Origin: Psychrobacillus psychrodurans
Lineage (GTDB): Bacteria; Bacillota; Bacilli; Bacillales_A; Planococcaceae
DNA: 64,000 nucleotides
Direction: 5' to 3'
Assembly: GCA_900114885.1 (NCBI GenBank)
Contig: FOUN01000002.1
Span: 124,001-188,000 of the forward strand
In this document: positions 37,797 through 46,792 of the stretch, in pieces
Layout of the letters: every line of letters begins with the position of its first letter
Position numbering within the stretch: position 1 is the first letter of the stretch
Position numbers and translations under genes: made by a program
The notes under the pieces: model-generated
Seen by the model: only the letters and a program-made list of their open reading frames with translations
Database searches by the model: none
What the model was told of the DNA's origin: nothing

Positions 37797-38704
37797 AGGA
37801 AGAATTAATCCAATTAACATTTCGAATAGATGAACCGCAACAATTACTTCGAGATGCAATTCGCAAATACGGTATTTCAAAAAAAGCATTGACTAGTATT
37901 AAATACGAGGGTGGTAAAATTACCGTTAATGGAGTAGAGAAGACGGTAAGGCATAAATTAGATTCAGGTGATATGGTACAGATTACATTTCCACCAGAGA
38001 AAAAAAGTGACGGACTAATTCCACAGCAAGTACGGTTTCCTATTTTGATGGAGGATAATCATCTTCTCATTCTCACAAAGGCTGCTGGGATTAGTACAAT
38101 TCCGTCTAGAGAGCATCCTACTGGTACAATGGCGAATTTTCTAGCTGGATATTTGGAGGAGAGTGGGTTATCCTCTACTGTACATATTGTAACTAGGCTG
38201 GATAAGGACACATCCGGTATCATTTGTGTCGCAAAGCATCGACATGCTCATCATTTATTAAGTGAAATGCAAAAGTCTGGACAAATCTCACGAACATATG
38301 AGGCAATTGTTCATGGCCATATTCAACAAGATGAATTTCTTATAGATGCTCCCATTGGTAGAAAGAATGGAAGCATTATTGAAAGAGTTATCGATTCTGA
38401 AGGTAAACAAGCCAAAACCTCTGTTCAAGTATTGTCCCGATTTGAAAATATTGGAGAAAAGCTTACGCATGTGCGATTACAGTTACATACTGGTCGGACA
38501 CATCAGATTCGAGTGCATATGATGTCCATAGGTCATCCCTTACTAGGCGATGATTTATATGGTGGCAATCTAAGGTTAATAAATAGACAAGCGCTTCATG
38601 CGAGAGAACTGACCTTGGTTCATCCCTTTACAAAAGAGAAAGTTCATTTAATTGCTCCTTTCCCAGAAGACCTGAAAGAGCTTATTCCCACTATTTCTTC
38701 CTAA
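37793..38704 (+). CDS. yjbO: RluA-family pseudouridine synthase YjbO
   Basis: rRNA pseudouridine synthase of the RluA/RluD family, 303 residues. An N-terminal S4-like region ([20 protein letters not shown]) precedes the catalytic domain with [10 protein letters not shown] (catalytic Asp), and the C-terminal [13 protein letters not shown] and GDDLYGG motifs. The start overlaps nadK by 4 bases. The stop lies within an inverted repeat (CCCACTATTTCTTCC with GGAGGAATGGTGGG), which has no T run and is a weak terminator candidate at best. Confidence 0.93.
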   Translation: MKEELIQLTFRIDEPQQLLRDAIRKYGISKKALTSIKYEGGKITVNGVEKTVRHKLDSGDMVQITFPPEKKSDGLIPQQVRFPILMEDNHLLILTKAAGISTIPSREHPTGTMANFLAGYLEESGLSSTVHIVTRLDKDTSGIICVAKHRHAHHLLSEMQKSGQISRTYEAIVHGHIQQDEFLIDAPIGRKNGSIIERVIDSEGKQAKTSVQVLSRFENIGEKLTHVRLQLHTGRTHQIRVHMMSIGHPLLGDDLYGGNLRLINRQALHARELTLVHPFTKEKVHLIAPFPEDLKELIPTISS

Positions 38705-38775
38705 TTTATAGGAGGAATGGTGGGAATTCATATTTATAGGGCATTTTGTTGATTATTTCCTAGGGAATATTTTTA

Positions 38776-38804
38776 TTGCTTATTTAATGCTTACTCCATA
38801 CAAT
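38776..38804 (+). promoter_or_regulatory. Candidate mgtE promoter
   Basis: TTGCTT (38776-38781) and TACAAT (38799-38804) with 17-bp spacing. It would give a leader of about 220 nt before mgtE. Confidence 0.5.
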
Positions 38805-38817
38805 AAGTAAGGACAAA

Positions 38818-39008
38818 GTGAAACATCAATCCGGGGGGGATTCTTCATCCTTCACCGATAGTAAGTCGAACCATTCGGGCTTTTATGGGCAATTATCTTC
38901 CACTTATGCTTTTTTACTTGAGCCAATACTTGAAGTGGAAGACATACAAGGTACAAGAACTAGTGCCGATGTTGCCACAGGATGTGGTGACTTTATACTG
39001 CGAGACAA
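38818..39008 (+). promoter_or_regulatory. Structured leader of mgtE, class not recognised
   Basis: Three hairpins are readable: GTGAA...AATCC with GGATT...TTCAC (about 38818-38856), CTTCCACTT with AAGTGGAAG (about 38898-38941), and GCCAC with GTGGT (about 38974-38988), just before the mgtE ribosome site. The expected M-box core (GTTAGGTGAGGCTCC-like) is absent. An open frame from GTG 38818 to 39015 also spans the region but would start only a few bases after the predicted transcript end. Confidence 0.4.
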
Positions 39009-39029
39009 ATGCTGAGAGGAGGGAGAAAG

Positions 39030-40394
39030 ATGAAAGATGAAATGACTCAACAACCTTTAGAAGAATCCGTTTTAATTGATTTTTTATTAAATGATTCAAT
39101 GGATAATTTTAGAGAAGAATTTATGCAACTTCATCCATATGATCAATCTATATTTTTTGAAAAGGTGGAGCCTGATTTAAGGAAGAAAATCTATCATTAT
39201 CTTTCTCCTAAAGAAATAGCTGAGCTATTTGAAGCGACAAAGTTTGATGATGAACAATATGATCTATTTTTGCAGGAAATGGATATTACTTATGCTGCCG
39301 ATATGCTTTCCTTTATGTATACAGATAATGCGGTAGATGTATTAAATGAATTAGGTAAAGATCAAGTTGCAAGTTATTTAAACATAATGGATAGAGAATC
39401 TGCACAAGAAATTAAGGATCTCCTACATTATGAAGAATATACTGCTGGTTCCATTATGACGACTGAATATGTAGCAATTCCTGAGAATTCAACATGTCGT
39501 TCTGCAATGACTATTTTACGTAGTGCTGCACCAGAAGCAGAGACAATCTATTATTTATTTGTAGTGGATGATGATCATAAACTATCTGGTGTAATTTCTC
39601 TTCGTGACTTAATAATTGCAGATGAGGATACGCTCATAAAAGATGTAATGAATGATCGGGTTGTTAGTGTTTTAGTAAGTGTTGATCAAGAGGAAGTTGC
39701 TCGAATGATCAAAGACTATGATTTTCTAGCTGTTCCAGTAGTAGATTTTAAAAATCATTTACTTGGGATTGTAACGGTCGATGATATTTTAGATGTTTTA
39801 GAAGAAGAAGCATCAGATGATTATTCTAAACTTGCTGGGGTTTCCAACATGGATACCTTCGATAAGGGACCACTACAAGCTGCTAGAAAAAGATTGCCGT
39901 GGTTAATCATTTTATTGTTCCTTGGAATGTTTACTGCTAATTTAATGAGTATTTTTGAGCAAACTCTAGATAAGGTTGCATTACTTGCTGTTTTTATTCC
40001 ATTAATCGCTGGTATGGCTGGTAATAGTGGTACGCAAGCACTAGCGGTAGCTGTTCGTGGTATCGCAACTGGTGATATTGAAGAACAAAGCAAGACTAAA
40101 TTACTTTTTAGAGAAGCAGGTACTGGGCTTATTACCGGTCTCATTTGTGGTTTATTAGTAGTCGGTGTAGTATATTTTTGGAAACATGATTTACTAATTG
40201 GCATATTGGTAGGTTCATCTATTTTTGGATCTATTTTTATCGCTACATTAGGAGGGTCTTTTATACCTTTATTAATTCATCGTATGAAAATAGATCCAGC
40301 AGTTGCATCAGGACCATTTATCACAACGGTCAATGACGTAGTAAGTATCTTAATATACCTTGGACTGGCCACGTTATTTATCTCATCCTTGTAG
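39030..40394 (+). CDS. mgtE: Magnesium transporter MgtE
   Basis: Mg2+ channel of 454 residues. The N-terminal superhelical domain (about 1-125) is followed by two CBS domains (EEYTAGSIMTTEYVAIPE and the segment ending VVDFKNHLLGIVTVDDILDV), which bind Mg2+ and gate the pore, then five membrane helices with PLIAGMAGNSGTQAL and FGSIFIATLGG, the ion-path motifs. ATG 39030 follows GAGGAGGGAG; an in-frame ATG at 39009 lies before that site and is rejected. The long leader suggests regulation at the RNA level. Confidence 0.95.
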   Translation: MKDEMTQQPLEESVLIDFLLNDSMDNFREEFMQLHPYDQSIFFEKVEPDLRKKIYHYLSPKEIAELFEATKFDDEQYDLFLQEMDITYAADMLSFMYTDNAVDVLNELGKDQVASYLNIMDRESAQEIKDLLHYEEYTAGSIMTTEYVAIPENSTCRSAMTILRSAAPEAETIYYLFVVDDDHKLSGVISLRDLIIADEDTLIKDVMNDRVVSVLVSVDQEEVARMIKDYDFLAVPVVDFKNHLLGIVTVDDILDVLEEEASDDYSKLAGVSNMDTFDKGPLQAARKRLPWLIILLFLGMFTANLMSIFEQTLDKVALLAVFIPLIAGMAGNSGTQALAVAVRGIATGDIEEQSKTKLLFREAGTGLITGLICGLLVVGVVYFWKHDLLIGILVGSSIFGSIFIATLGGSFIPLLIHRMKIDPAVASGPFITTVNDVVSILIYLGLATLFISSL

Positions 40395-40446
40395 TTTGTA
40401 TCATATTTTTTAAAGTTGCATAAAGTAAAGGAAAAAGGATGTGCTA

Positions 40447-40812
40447 ATGAACGCGTTTAATGATCCTTTAATCTTTATAAAAGGTCCTCCTGTCTTTCAT
40501 CTACCACCAAAAGAACGATTTGAAGCACCATATGAATTGCTAGATGAAAGTACATCGATTTATGAAATACAAAAAAGTTACTCGACAAAGACACTAGCAA
40601 TTATAGATAAATTGAAGTTTTTAGCAAAACCATTTCAACGAAAAGTTTACCGTCCATTAATATTTCATCTAAAGGATGGAGTATCGGTGCAGGGTGAGGT
40701 TGAGAAAGTTGAGGAAGATACAGTTATTTTACTTGTAGGTGCAGAAGAATTATTGACGTATCCTGTAGAAGAAATCGAAAGAATTGTATGGCGAGGAAGT
40801 ATATTGAATTGA
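40447..40812 (+). CDS. cotO: Spore coat protein CotO-like
   Basis: A 121-residue protein whose C-terminal half (KPFQRKVYRPLIFHLKDG then VEKVEEDTVILL and PVEEIERIVW) resembles the CotO spore-coat family, which ends in a small beta domain. It faces the ExsY/CotY-like coat gene, as cotO neighbours cotZ in B. subtilis. GTG 40441 and ATG 40447 are both possible starts: AAAGGA suits the first, AAAGGAT the second. CotO in B. subtilis helps assemble the outer coat. Identification is by position and short similarity. Confidence 0.65.
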   Translation: MNAFNDPLIFIKGPPVFHLPPKERFEAPYELLDESTSIYEIQKSYSTKTLAIIDKLKFLAKPFQRKVYRPLIFHLKDGVSVQGEVEKVEEDTVILLVGAEELLTYPVEEIERIVWRGSILN

Positions 40813-40817
40813 ATGTG

Positions 40818-40847
40818 AGCTATCCTATTATAGGATAGCTTTTTTTT
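40818..40847 (+). terminator. Terminator after cotO-like gene
   Basis: AGCTATCCTA and TAGGATAGCT form a perfect stem with a 3-base loop and a T run. The rest of 40848-41019 shows nothing. Confidence 0.92.
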
Positions 40848-41019
40848 GTTGGAATTATGATTTATCTACAAATGGTGCTTAGTGGACTGTTTCTGGTAAA
40901 TCTGTTATTTCCATAAAAAAAGATGAATTTGTAGGGACTTCAAAAGCAGACAATTTATTGAGTAGATTAAGAATAAATAGTAATATTCTGGCTCAACTCT
41001 AGATTTATATCGTTGCAAT

Positions 41020-41049
41020 AAAAAAACCGCTCGGGTTCGGCCCGAACGG
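41020..41049 (-). terminator. Terminator of the ExsY/CotY-like gene
   Basis: On the minus strand CCGTTCGGG pairs with CCCGAGCGG (one mismatch) around a 5-base loop, followed by T7. Confidence 0.9.
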
Positions 41050-41074
41050 AATAGACACTACAATGATGAAACGA

Positions 41075-41590
41075 TCAGTCACATACATCTAAAAATACAT
41101 CGGCGATACATTCAATTGCACAGAAACAATTCAAGTCAACAGTAATACAGCTACCAGTAAGTCTAAAGTTACGAACTTTACATAGTTTTCTTAAATCGAT
41201 TTTTGTGCCACAGTCGTTCAATAAATCTACTTCATGACGTTCTCTATCAAGTGGTTCTAATACTCTTAAAGTTGCACAACAACCGTCGAAGATATCTTCA
41301 ACACGGAAGTAAACGGAAATACAGTCACAATCAAATCTATCATTATCACGGTAGAACGCTTTAAAAGGATCTCCATCCTTTGTTAATAACATAAATACGC
41401 GTGTGTCAGCTTGATGACGAGTAGGACTTACAAGTCCTCCTAGCGGTTCTAAAAAACAATTTGTCGGACATGGAGGACAATCTGTGTTAGTCGCTTGATC
41501 TTGAATATCTTTAATCGCACGGACAACATCACAAACACAATTTCCAGATCGCGTTACGTCAGTTACATCACCTAAATTTCCACAACCCAT
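41075..41590 (-). CDS. Spore coat / exosporium protein, CotY/CotZ/ExsY family
   Basis: A cysteine-rich outer-coat protein of 171 residues (about 16 Cys), typical of the CotY-CotZ-ExsY family: CVCDVVRAIKDIQDQA near the N-terminus, CPPCPTNCFLEPLGG, FRVEDIFDGCCATLRVL and a C-terminal CITVDLNCFCAIECI. These proteins self-assemble through disulphides into a crystalline basal layer. The ATG at 41590 is preceded by GAGGAGGTG; the frame extends to 41668 without another good site. A SigK-like -10 element lies upstream. Confidence 0.88.
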   Translation of the reverse strand: MGCGNLGDVTDVTRSGNCVCDVVRAIKDIQDQATNTDCPPCPTNCFLEPLGGLVSPTRHQADTRVFMLLTKDGDPFKAFYRDNDRFDCDCISVYFRVEDIFDGCCATLRVLEPLDRERHEVDLLNDCGTKIDLRKLCKVRNFRLTGSCITVDLNCFCAIECIADVFLDVCD

Positions 41591-41617
41591 TAAATTCACC
41601 TCCTCTTCATCTCTTAC

Positions 41618-41626
41618 TAACGTATG
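41618..41626 (-). promoter_or_regulatory. SigK-type -10 element for the coat gene
   Basis: On the minus strand CATACGTTA matches the SigK -10 pattern CATAnnnTA, about 28 bp before the start codon. The -35 AC element is not clear. Confidence 0.45.
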
Positions 41627-41670
41627 TAGGAAGTTCATCTTGATAAGGGCAAATATCTCGTAACCCATTT

Positions 41671-41699
41671 ACATATTTCAACAAGCGACGTGCATACTA
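41671..41699 (+). promoter_or_regulatory. Candidate SigG promoter for the spoVA operon
   Basis: ACATA (41671-41675) and CATACTA (41693-41699) are spaced 17 bp, similar to forespore promoters, and lie directly before a lipoprotein-spoVA gene set expected to be forespore-specific. Confidence 0.35.
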
Positions 41700-41725
41700 A
41701 CACAAAAAAGGAGCAAGTAAATCTT

Positions 41726-42118
41726 ATGAAAAAAAGCGTAATTGTTTTTCTATTGGTTTTCTTATTGTGCGCTTGTTCGAGCGAAAAAGAAAAAGTAATA
41801 TTTCCTGCAGATAATTCCACTTCATTAAAACCAATCATGCAAAAACAGGATTCCATTCATGGGTATAAAGGCGTGATAAACGAGGAAGATATATTAGTGG
41901 CAATTTATATAAACCGTTTTGACCGTTTTAATAAAACTAAGATAGAAAAAAAAATATCAAAACAAATTGAAAAAAAATTCCCAGAAAAAAAAGTACTTGT
42001 CACAGGAGACCAAAAAATAATATGGGAAGTTGAATCCATTATTGATAAGAAGTTGAAGGAGGAAGAACTTAGAAAGTCGATTGAAAAAATAAAATCATTA
42101 TCAAAGGAAGAGACATAA
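41726..42118 (+). CDS. Sporulation lipoprotein, YhcN/YlaJ-like
   Basis: A 130-residue lipoprotein: signal peptide with lipobox LCAC (Cys near residue 17), then a domain with repeated Lys/Glu helices and DILVAIYINRFDRFNKTKIEKK. The upstream position next to spoVAC and the small size match YhcN/YlaJ-type forespore lipoproteins, but sequence similarity by eye is weak. ATG 41726 follows AAAAAGGAGC by 11 bases, slightly long. The stop overlaps the spoVAC start by one base. Confidence 0.6.
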   Translation: MKKSVIVFLLVFLLCACSSEKEKVIFPADNSTSLKPIMQKQDSIHGYKGVINEEDILVAIYINRFDRFNKTKIEKKISKQIEKKFPEKKVLVTGDQKIIWEVESIIDKKLKEEELRKSIEKIKSLSKEET

Positions 42119-42573
42119 TGGACCAAAAACAATTTCAAAAAATAATTGATGATAAAAACCCTAAAGTGCCATATTTTATGAATATTCTTAAAGCATTCAT
42201 AGTAGGGGGAATAATTTGTACAATTGGACAACTAATCACTTTTTTTTATATGCGATTCTTCCCTTTTACAGAAGGAACTGCTGCTAATCCAACGGTTGCT
42301 ACTTTAGTATTTATCGCGATGGTTTTAACTGGAACGGGATTGTATAAAAAGATTGCTCAAATTGGTGGGGCTGGATCAGCAGTGCCAGTTACAGGATTTG
42401 GAAATGCAGTTATCTCAGCCGCTATAGAACATAAATCGGAAGGTTATGTATTAGGGGTTGGAGGCAATATGTTCAAGCTTGCAGGCTCTGTTATATTATT
42501 CGGTGTGCTCTCTGCCTTTGTTGTCGCACTTATTAAAACCATATTAGTGAATATAGGTGTAGTCTCATGGTAA
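42118..42573 (+). CDS. spoVAC: Stage V sporulation protein AC
   Basis: Membrane subunit (151 residues) of the SpoVA channel that moves dipicolinic acid into the forespore and out on germination; SpoVAC acts as a mechanosensitive channel. Four or so hydrophobic segments and the conserved AQIGGAGSAVPVTGFGNAVISAAIEHKSEG region are present. The start overlaps the lipoprotein stop (TAATG), and the 3' end overlaps spoVAD by 7 bases. Confidence 0.95.
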   Translation: MDQKQFQKIIDDKNPKVPYFMNILKAFIVGGIICTIGQLITFFYMRFFPFTEGTAANPTVATLVFIAMVLTGTGLYKKIAQIGGAGSAVPVTGFGNAVISAAIEHKSEGYVLGVGGNMFKLAGSVILFGVLSAFVVALIKTILVNIGVVSW

Positions 42574-43574
42574 ATACGTTTGGTACTCTCCAGTTTACAG
42601 CTAAAGTTTGCATAGCCAATACGGGAATAGTTGTGGGACCAGTAGAAAAGGATAGTACTTATGCCGACTCCTTTGATGAGGTTCTTTCATTAGAGACGGA
42701 AAAAGATGAAACGAATGAGCAGGCACATTCTAGAATGATTGAAAAAGCATGTCAGTGGGCAGCTAAAAAGAGTCATACCCAGGTAGATAAGGTAGATGTT
42801 TTGATAGGAGGAGATCTTATCAATCAACTATCACCGACAAATTTTGCGGCACGAAATTTGGCCATACCATTCCTTGGTGTTTTTTCTGCATGTGCCAGTT
42901 CGATGGAATCGGTTATTCTCGGCTGTCTTTTGTTGGAGTCAGGAAATGCGCGGACAGTACTTGCTGGAGCTTCTAGTCATCATCAAGCAGTGGAGCGACA
43001 GTTTAGATATCCACTTGAATATGGCACTCAAAAACCTAAAACATCCCAATGGACGGTAACAGGAGCAGGTTTTTCGCTATTAGAAAAAGATATAAAAAAT
43101 GCTCCAGTTGTGACTCATGCAACAATTGGCAAAGTAGTTGACAGTTATCAGACTAACCCATTACATATGGGAGCTGCAATGGCATCTGCTGCTAGAGATA
43201 CAATTGAGCGGCATTTAACTAATACGAACAGTAAGATAGCAGACTTCGATGTTATTATGACAGGTGATTTAGGGAATATAGGAATTTCGATATTGAAAGA
43301 AATGTTTCAGGATGAGAATACTGGGGTCGTACTTCAAGACGCGGGAGCTCAGTTCTATGGAAAGGATAAGTTTTTCAATGCAGGTGGCAGTGGAGCAGGA
43401 TGCTCGGCAACAGTGTTCTTTGGTCAAGTATACGAACAGTTAAAAAAAGGTTTTTATAAAAGAGTTTTACTAGTAGCAACGGGGGCGCTATTGTCTCCAT
43501 TAACATTTCAGCAAGGGGAAACAATCCCTTGTATTGCACATGCCATTGAATGCCGTATGGAAAAGAGGGGTTAG
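42567..43574 (+). CDS. spoVAD: Stage V sporulation protein AD
   Basis: DPA-binding subunit of the SpoVA complex, 335 residues, with a thiolase-like fold ([59 protein letters not shown]). It sits on the outer face of the spore inner membrane complex. Coupled on both sides to spoVAC and spoVAE. Confidence 0.95.
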   Translation: MVNTFGTLQFTAKVCIANTGIVVGPVEKDSTYADSFDEVLSLETEKDETNEQAHSRMIEKACQWAAKKSHTQVDKVDVLIGGDLINQLSPTNFAARNLAIPFLGVFSACASSMESVILGCLLLESGNARTVLAGASSHHQAVERQFRYPLEYGTQKPKTSQWTVTGAGFSLLEKDIKNAPVVTHATIGKVVDSYQTNPLHMGAAMASAARDTIERHLTNTNSKIADFDVIMTGDLGNIGISILKEMFQDENTGVVLQDAGAQFYGKDKFFNAGGSGAGCSATVFFGQVYEQLKKGFYKRVLLVATGALLSPLTFQQGETIPCIAHAIECRMEKRG

Positions 43575-43575
43575 G

Positions 43576-43941
43576 ATGATTTCTTCATTAGTAACCGCAT
43601 TTGTAGTTGGCGGATTAATATGTGTCATTGGACAAATTTTCATGGATGTATTTAAACTAACACCTGCACATACATTAAGTACATTAGTTGTGCTAGGTTC
43701 GATTTTAGATGGTTTTGGTCTATATGAGCCGTTGATTGACTTTGCTGGAGCGGGAGCTACGGTTCCAATAACTTCCTTTGGTAACTCATTAACACATGGT
43801 GCATTAGCAGAAGCAGAGAAGCACGGTTTGATAGGTGTTTTAACCGGAATGTTTGAAGTCACAAGCTCGGGTATTAGTGCTGCAATTTTGTTTGGCGTAA
43901 TTGGTGCATTCATTTTTCAAAAACGGAAAACAACATACTAG
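43576..43941 (+). CDS. spoVAE: Stage V sporulation protein AE
   Basis: Small membrane subunit (121 residues) of the SpoVA channel, paralogous to Spo[25 protein letters not shown] and [22 protein letters not shown] are diagnostic. ATG 43576 begins one base after the spoVAD stop, with AGAGGGG upstream; the frame reaching to 43534 is the overlap artefact. The triplet spoVAC-D-E is the minimal set found in many spore formers. Confidence 0.94.
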   Translation: MISSLVTAFVVGGLICVIGQIFMDVFKLTPAHTLSTLVVLGSILDGFGLYEPLIDFAGAGATVPITSFGNSLTHGALAEAEKHGLIGVLTGMFEVTSSGISAAILFGVIGAFIFQKRKTTY

Positions 43942-44008
43942 TTGAATCGCCCTTTTTTCCAATCTCCTCTTGCATACAATAAGTTGAAGAGGAGAGGAGG
44001 GAAAGAGT

Positions 44009-44149
44009 ATGTATGGTTACTGTGGCGGAGGTTATCCAGGGTATCAAGGAGGATATGAGAACGGAGGTAACAAGAGTTCTACATTTGTACTAATCGTAGT
44101 ATTATTTATATTATTAATCATTGTTGGTAGAAGCTTTCTCCCTTATTAA
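44009..44149 (+). CDS. YjcZ-type tiny sporulation membrane protein
   Basis: A 46-residue product: a Gly/Tyr-rich N-terminus (MYGYCGGGYPGYQGGYENGG) followed by one hydrophobic helix (TFVLIVVLFILLIIV) and a short RSFLPY tail. This is the pattern of the YjcZ family of tiny Bacillus sporulation membrane peptides. A very strong GGAGAGGAGGG precedes the ATG. It lies between spoVAE and spoVIF, a fitting context. Confidence 0.85.
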   Translation: MYGYCGGGYPGYQGGYENGGNKSSTFVLIVVLFILLIIVGRSFLPY

Positions 44150-44179
44150 TAAAAAATAAAGATGTGAGGGGGAAAAACT

Positions 44180-44425
44180 ATGCAAAATTCATTTTTTAAA
44201 TCAATTGAAAATAAAACTGGTGTATCAATGGATGAACTATTTACGCTTGCCAATGCCATCTCATATGCTGATTTTACAGATGAAAAACAGGTCCGTAAAA
44301 TTGTACGTAAAGTTGGCAAGCTAGCAAATAAACCTGTTTCTCAACAATTAGAAGATGAGCTAACTCGTTCTATTATACAAAGTGGAAGTTCTTTAAGTTT
44401 AAAAGATATTGAAAAATTATTATAA
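44180..44425 (+). CDS. spoVIF: Stage VI sporulation protein F
   Basis: An 81-residue protein matching SpoVIF (YjcC): FFKSIENKTGVSMDELF.LANAIS, DEKQVRKIVRKV and a C-terminal ISIIQSG-like segment. In B. subtilis it contributes to late spore coat assembly and GerE-linked expression. GTGAGGGGG precedes the ATG. Confidence 0.88.
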   Translation: MQNSFFKSIENKTGVSMDELFTLANAISYADFTDEKQVRKIVRKVGKLANKPVSQQLEDELTRSIIQSGSSLSLKDIEKLL

Positions 44426-44503
44426 AATATTTAGATTACTAGGTTTATACAAGAAGAGGATGGGGTAATAAAAAGTAAAGACAATAAAGTGGAGGTGGAG
44501 TTA

Positions 44504-44806
44504 ATGGGATACATTCTTCCAATGCAACCGATTCAATCACAGGTTTATGCAAATCGTATGATATCAAATGATTATAATTTTGCTTATATAGATGATGTAC
44601 AAAACGTAAAATTTAAATCAGATTTTGAGGATCATTTAGAAAAGCAGGAGCAACTTCTTGAAGAAGAGGAACAGCAGTTATCGGAACTAGAAAGACCATC
44701 AATCCAACCTTTATTTAAAGGCTTTATTCATCCGAATCCAGTAAACCTATCTCCGATAATTGCTGAAATAAGTGGCAAAGGAAACAGTGTTAACTTGTAT
44801 GTGTAA
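44504..44806 (+). CDS. Conserved hypothetical protein
   Basis: A 100-residue cytoplasmic protein starting MGYILPMQPIQSQVYANRM, with an acidic Glu/Gln-rich helix in the middle (EDHLEKQEQLLEEEEQQLSE) and a Pro/Asn-rich tail. GTGGAGGTGGAG before ATG 44504 fixes the start. I recall similar short proteins in Bacillales but cannot name a family. It follows spoVIF and ends in a shared terminator, so a sporulation link is possible by position only. Confidence 0.65.
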   Translation: MGYILPMQPIQSQVYANRMISNDYNFAYIDDVQNVKFKSDFEDHLEKQEQLLEEEEQQLSELERPSIQPLFKGFIHPNPVNLSPIIAEISGKGNSVNLYV

Positions 44807-44820
44807 TTCTCATTATCAAA

Positions 44821-44857
44821 AAATCGCCTATCGGTTTCAAACTGATAGGCGATTTTT
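44821..44857. terminator. Bidirectional terminator
   Basis: AAATCGCCTATC pairs perfectly with GATAGGCGATTT around an 11-base loop, with a T run after and A run before. Confidence 0.9.
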
Positions 44858-44961
44858 TGTATTTATCAAATATTAACAAAAGCTCAAATATGTCTTTTAC
44901 CCGGTTTTTCTTAAAAAAGTGGTATGATTTCCAATGAAATCATACCACTTAATAGAATAAT

Positions 44962-45390
44962 TTAAATTTGTTTCTCCATTGCTCTGTGAGGAATGCCAGC
45001 CTCTAAAAATTCAGGTGAAGTAATTGTATAATTTCTTTTTTCATAAAAAAGAATAGCCTGACTTTGCGCATTTAGTTTTAACTTGGTAATTTCGGCGGAA
45101 ATAGAGTAGTCCTCCATGCATTGCATCATTAGATTTCCTAACTTTCTACCACGATAATCAGGAAGAATACAGACGCGTTCGACTTTTCCAATGCCTGGCT
45201 CAATTTCTCTTATTCGACCTGCACCAAAAGGGATGTCACCATCGTATGCTACAAAATGCACAGCATTCGCATCATATTCATCGAGTTCAAGGTGAAGTGG
45301 GACATCCTGTTCCTCTACGAAAACTTTTCTTCTAATTCTAACTGCATCTTCATATTCTTTTTCAGTTTCAACTTTCTTTGCGTACACCAA
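44962..45390 (-). CDS. yjcF: GNAT family N-acetyltransferase YjcF
   Basis: A 142-residue GCN5-type acetyltransferase. RRKVFVEEQDVP, FVAYDGDIPFGAGRIR, the acetyl-CoA loop VCILPDYRGRKLGNLMMQCME, and LNAQSQAILFYEKRNYTI are present. It starts with TTG 45390 (GTG is the next codon), 4 bases after the yjcG stop, with GGAG inside the end of yjcG. The substrate is unknown. Confidence 0.88.
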   Translation of the reverse strand: MVYAKKVETEKEYEDAVRIRRKVFVEEQDVPLHLELDEYDANAVHFVAYDGDIPFGAGRIREIEPGIGKVERVCILPDYRGRKLGNLMMQCMEDYSISAEITKLKLNAQSQAILFYEKRNYTITSPEFLEAGIPHRAMEKQI

Positions 45391-45393
45391 TAC

Positions 45394-45915
45394 TTACTCA
45401 GCTCCAGATAATCTAAATGTTTCGTAAACTGTCCATGATCCATCTTCTAGTTGGTATAAAAGATGAAGACGGTCAATTTCCTCTTCAAATTCTGCCCCAA
45501 TCATTTTTAACTGAGGAAGAATATCATCATGTTCACTTGCACTCAATTTTTGAGCAATTGTAATATGAGGAACAAACGAATAACTTTCCTCATCATTATA
45601 TTGAATTGCATTTAGGTCATTATGAAGTTTAACTAGTTCAGCTGTTGGCTGCACATTAAAGTATATTGCATTGGTAACAGGGGCAAATGAACTAACCTTC
45701 TCTGTTTTTAATGTAAATGGTTTATGATTTTTTACCACTTCTGAAACCTTTTCAGCAATTGACTTTATCTCATTTTCGTCTGCTTCAAATACTCCTTTAA
45801 CTGTCATATGTGGAGTGATTAGAGCATAGTGAGGGTCATAACGCTTTCTATAGGAGTTGGCGAAGTCCTGTACCTTTTTAGATGGAAAAGCAACAATTCC
45901 GTATTTCATTTTCAT
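45394..45915 (-). CDS. yjcG: 2'-5' RNA ligase-like protein YjcG
   Basis: A 173-residue member of the 2H phosphoesterase superfamily: two H-x-T-x motifs, THPHMTVKG-like (HMTVKG) and PHITIAQ, spaced about 77 residues apart. It matches YjcG of B. subtilis (171 residues). The biological substrate is not known. GAGGTAATG sets the start. Confidence 0.9.
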   Translation of the reverse strand: MKMKYGIVAFPSKKVQDFANSYRKRYDPHYALITPHMTVKGVFEADENEIKSIAEKVSEVVKNHKPFTLKTEKVSSFAPVTNAIYFNVQPTAELVKLHNDLNAIQYNDEESYSFVPHITIAQKLSASEHDDILPQLKMIGAEFEEEIDRLHLLYQLEDGSWTVYETFRLSGAE

Positions 45916-45967
45916 TACCTCCTCGAATTTTTACATAAATCACATTACTATTATAACAAATATTTTT

Positions 45968-46690
45968 CTATAGGCTAAAATTTTGCAACAGTGATCTTTT
46001 AATATCTGGTTGCCATAGCTTCCAAGTATGGTCTCCTCTTAATTCGTCATAAAAGGTCAAAAACCCTTTATTTTTTATTAAATTGTTTAACTCTCTATTT
46101 GGAGTGATGAAATCGGTTAATAAACCATCACCTGTTTTCACCGCTTTTTCTTCGGTTCCAATTACATGGTAAAGAGAAAATGCATGAACGTCCTCGTGTT
46201 TTTTCACTTTTTCTAGAACTTCTTCATTTACTAATGGGGAGTGCATTATTACTCTTCCAAACGTATTTGGATAGGCTAAAGCTGTCATAAGTGAAACAGT
46301 CGCAGCTAAGGAGTCTCCTATAAGTGATCTTCCCATACCAACCTGATATGTAGGATATTTTTCATCTATATATGGGACTAATTCTTGTGCTAAAAATCGT
46401 TTATATGCGGCATGCTGAGAACCGTCTGGGTGATATTTGTCTCTACGATCTTTTACGTTTTTATAAGGCACTCCAACAATGATTAAGTTCTCAATTGCCT
46501 CTTCTTCATATAATTCATCTGCAATTCGAGAAATTCTACCTAACTGAAAATAGTCTTTTCCATCGGACGCGATGAGAACAGAATATTTATATAGGGGTGA
46601 AAAGTTTGCTGGCAAATAAATAAGTAGTTGCATTTCTTCCTGTAAAGACTCGCTAAAAAGTGTAATATCTTGTATCGTACCTTTATTCAT
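45968..46690 (-). CDS. yjcH: Putative esterase YjcH
   Basis: A 240-residue alpha/beta hydrolase of the esterase D family. The nucleophile elbow is GRSLIGDSLAATVS with Ser in GDSLA, VLIASDGKDYFQLGRI is the oxyanion region and GDHTWKLWQ near the C-terminus supplies the catalytic His. It heads the yjcH-G-F set, in B. subtilis order, on the minus strand. Confidence 0.88.
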   Translation of the reverse strand: MNKGTIQDITLFSESLQEEMQLLIYLPANFSPLYKYSVLIASDGKDYFQLGRISRIADELYEEEAIENLIIVGVPYKNVKDRRDKYHPDGSQHAAYKRFLAQELVPYIDEKYPTYQVGMGRSLIGDSLAATVSLMTALAYPNTFGRVIMHSPLVNEEVLEKVKKHEDVHAFSLYHVIGTEEKAVKTGDGLLTDFITPNRELNNLIKNKGFLTFYDELRGDHTWKLWQPDIKRSLLQNFSL

Positions 46691-46792
46691 AAGTTCCTCC
46701 TAAGTCATTCATGTTGTAGTACAGAAATTGTATCATATACTAGCAAAGAGGTATAATAAACGAAATGATGAAACAACAAAGGGGATAATAAA

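Noticed and set aside
38818-39008. M-box (ykoK) riboswitch before mgtE
   Set aside because: The invariant M-box segments could not be found by eye; kept only as an unassigned structured leader.
38818-39015. 65-residue protein encoded upstream of mgtE
   Set aside because: The predicted transcript starts within about 10 bases of its GTG, so it would lack a ribosome site; its sequence is low in conserved features and it overlaps the leader hairpins.
41712-41719. Single GCAAGTAA near the lipoprotein ribosome site
   Set aside because: It has no partner 21 bp away on either side, so it is not part of an array.
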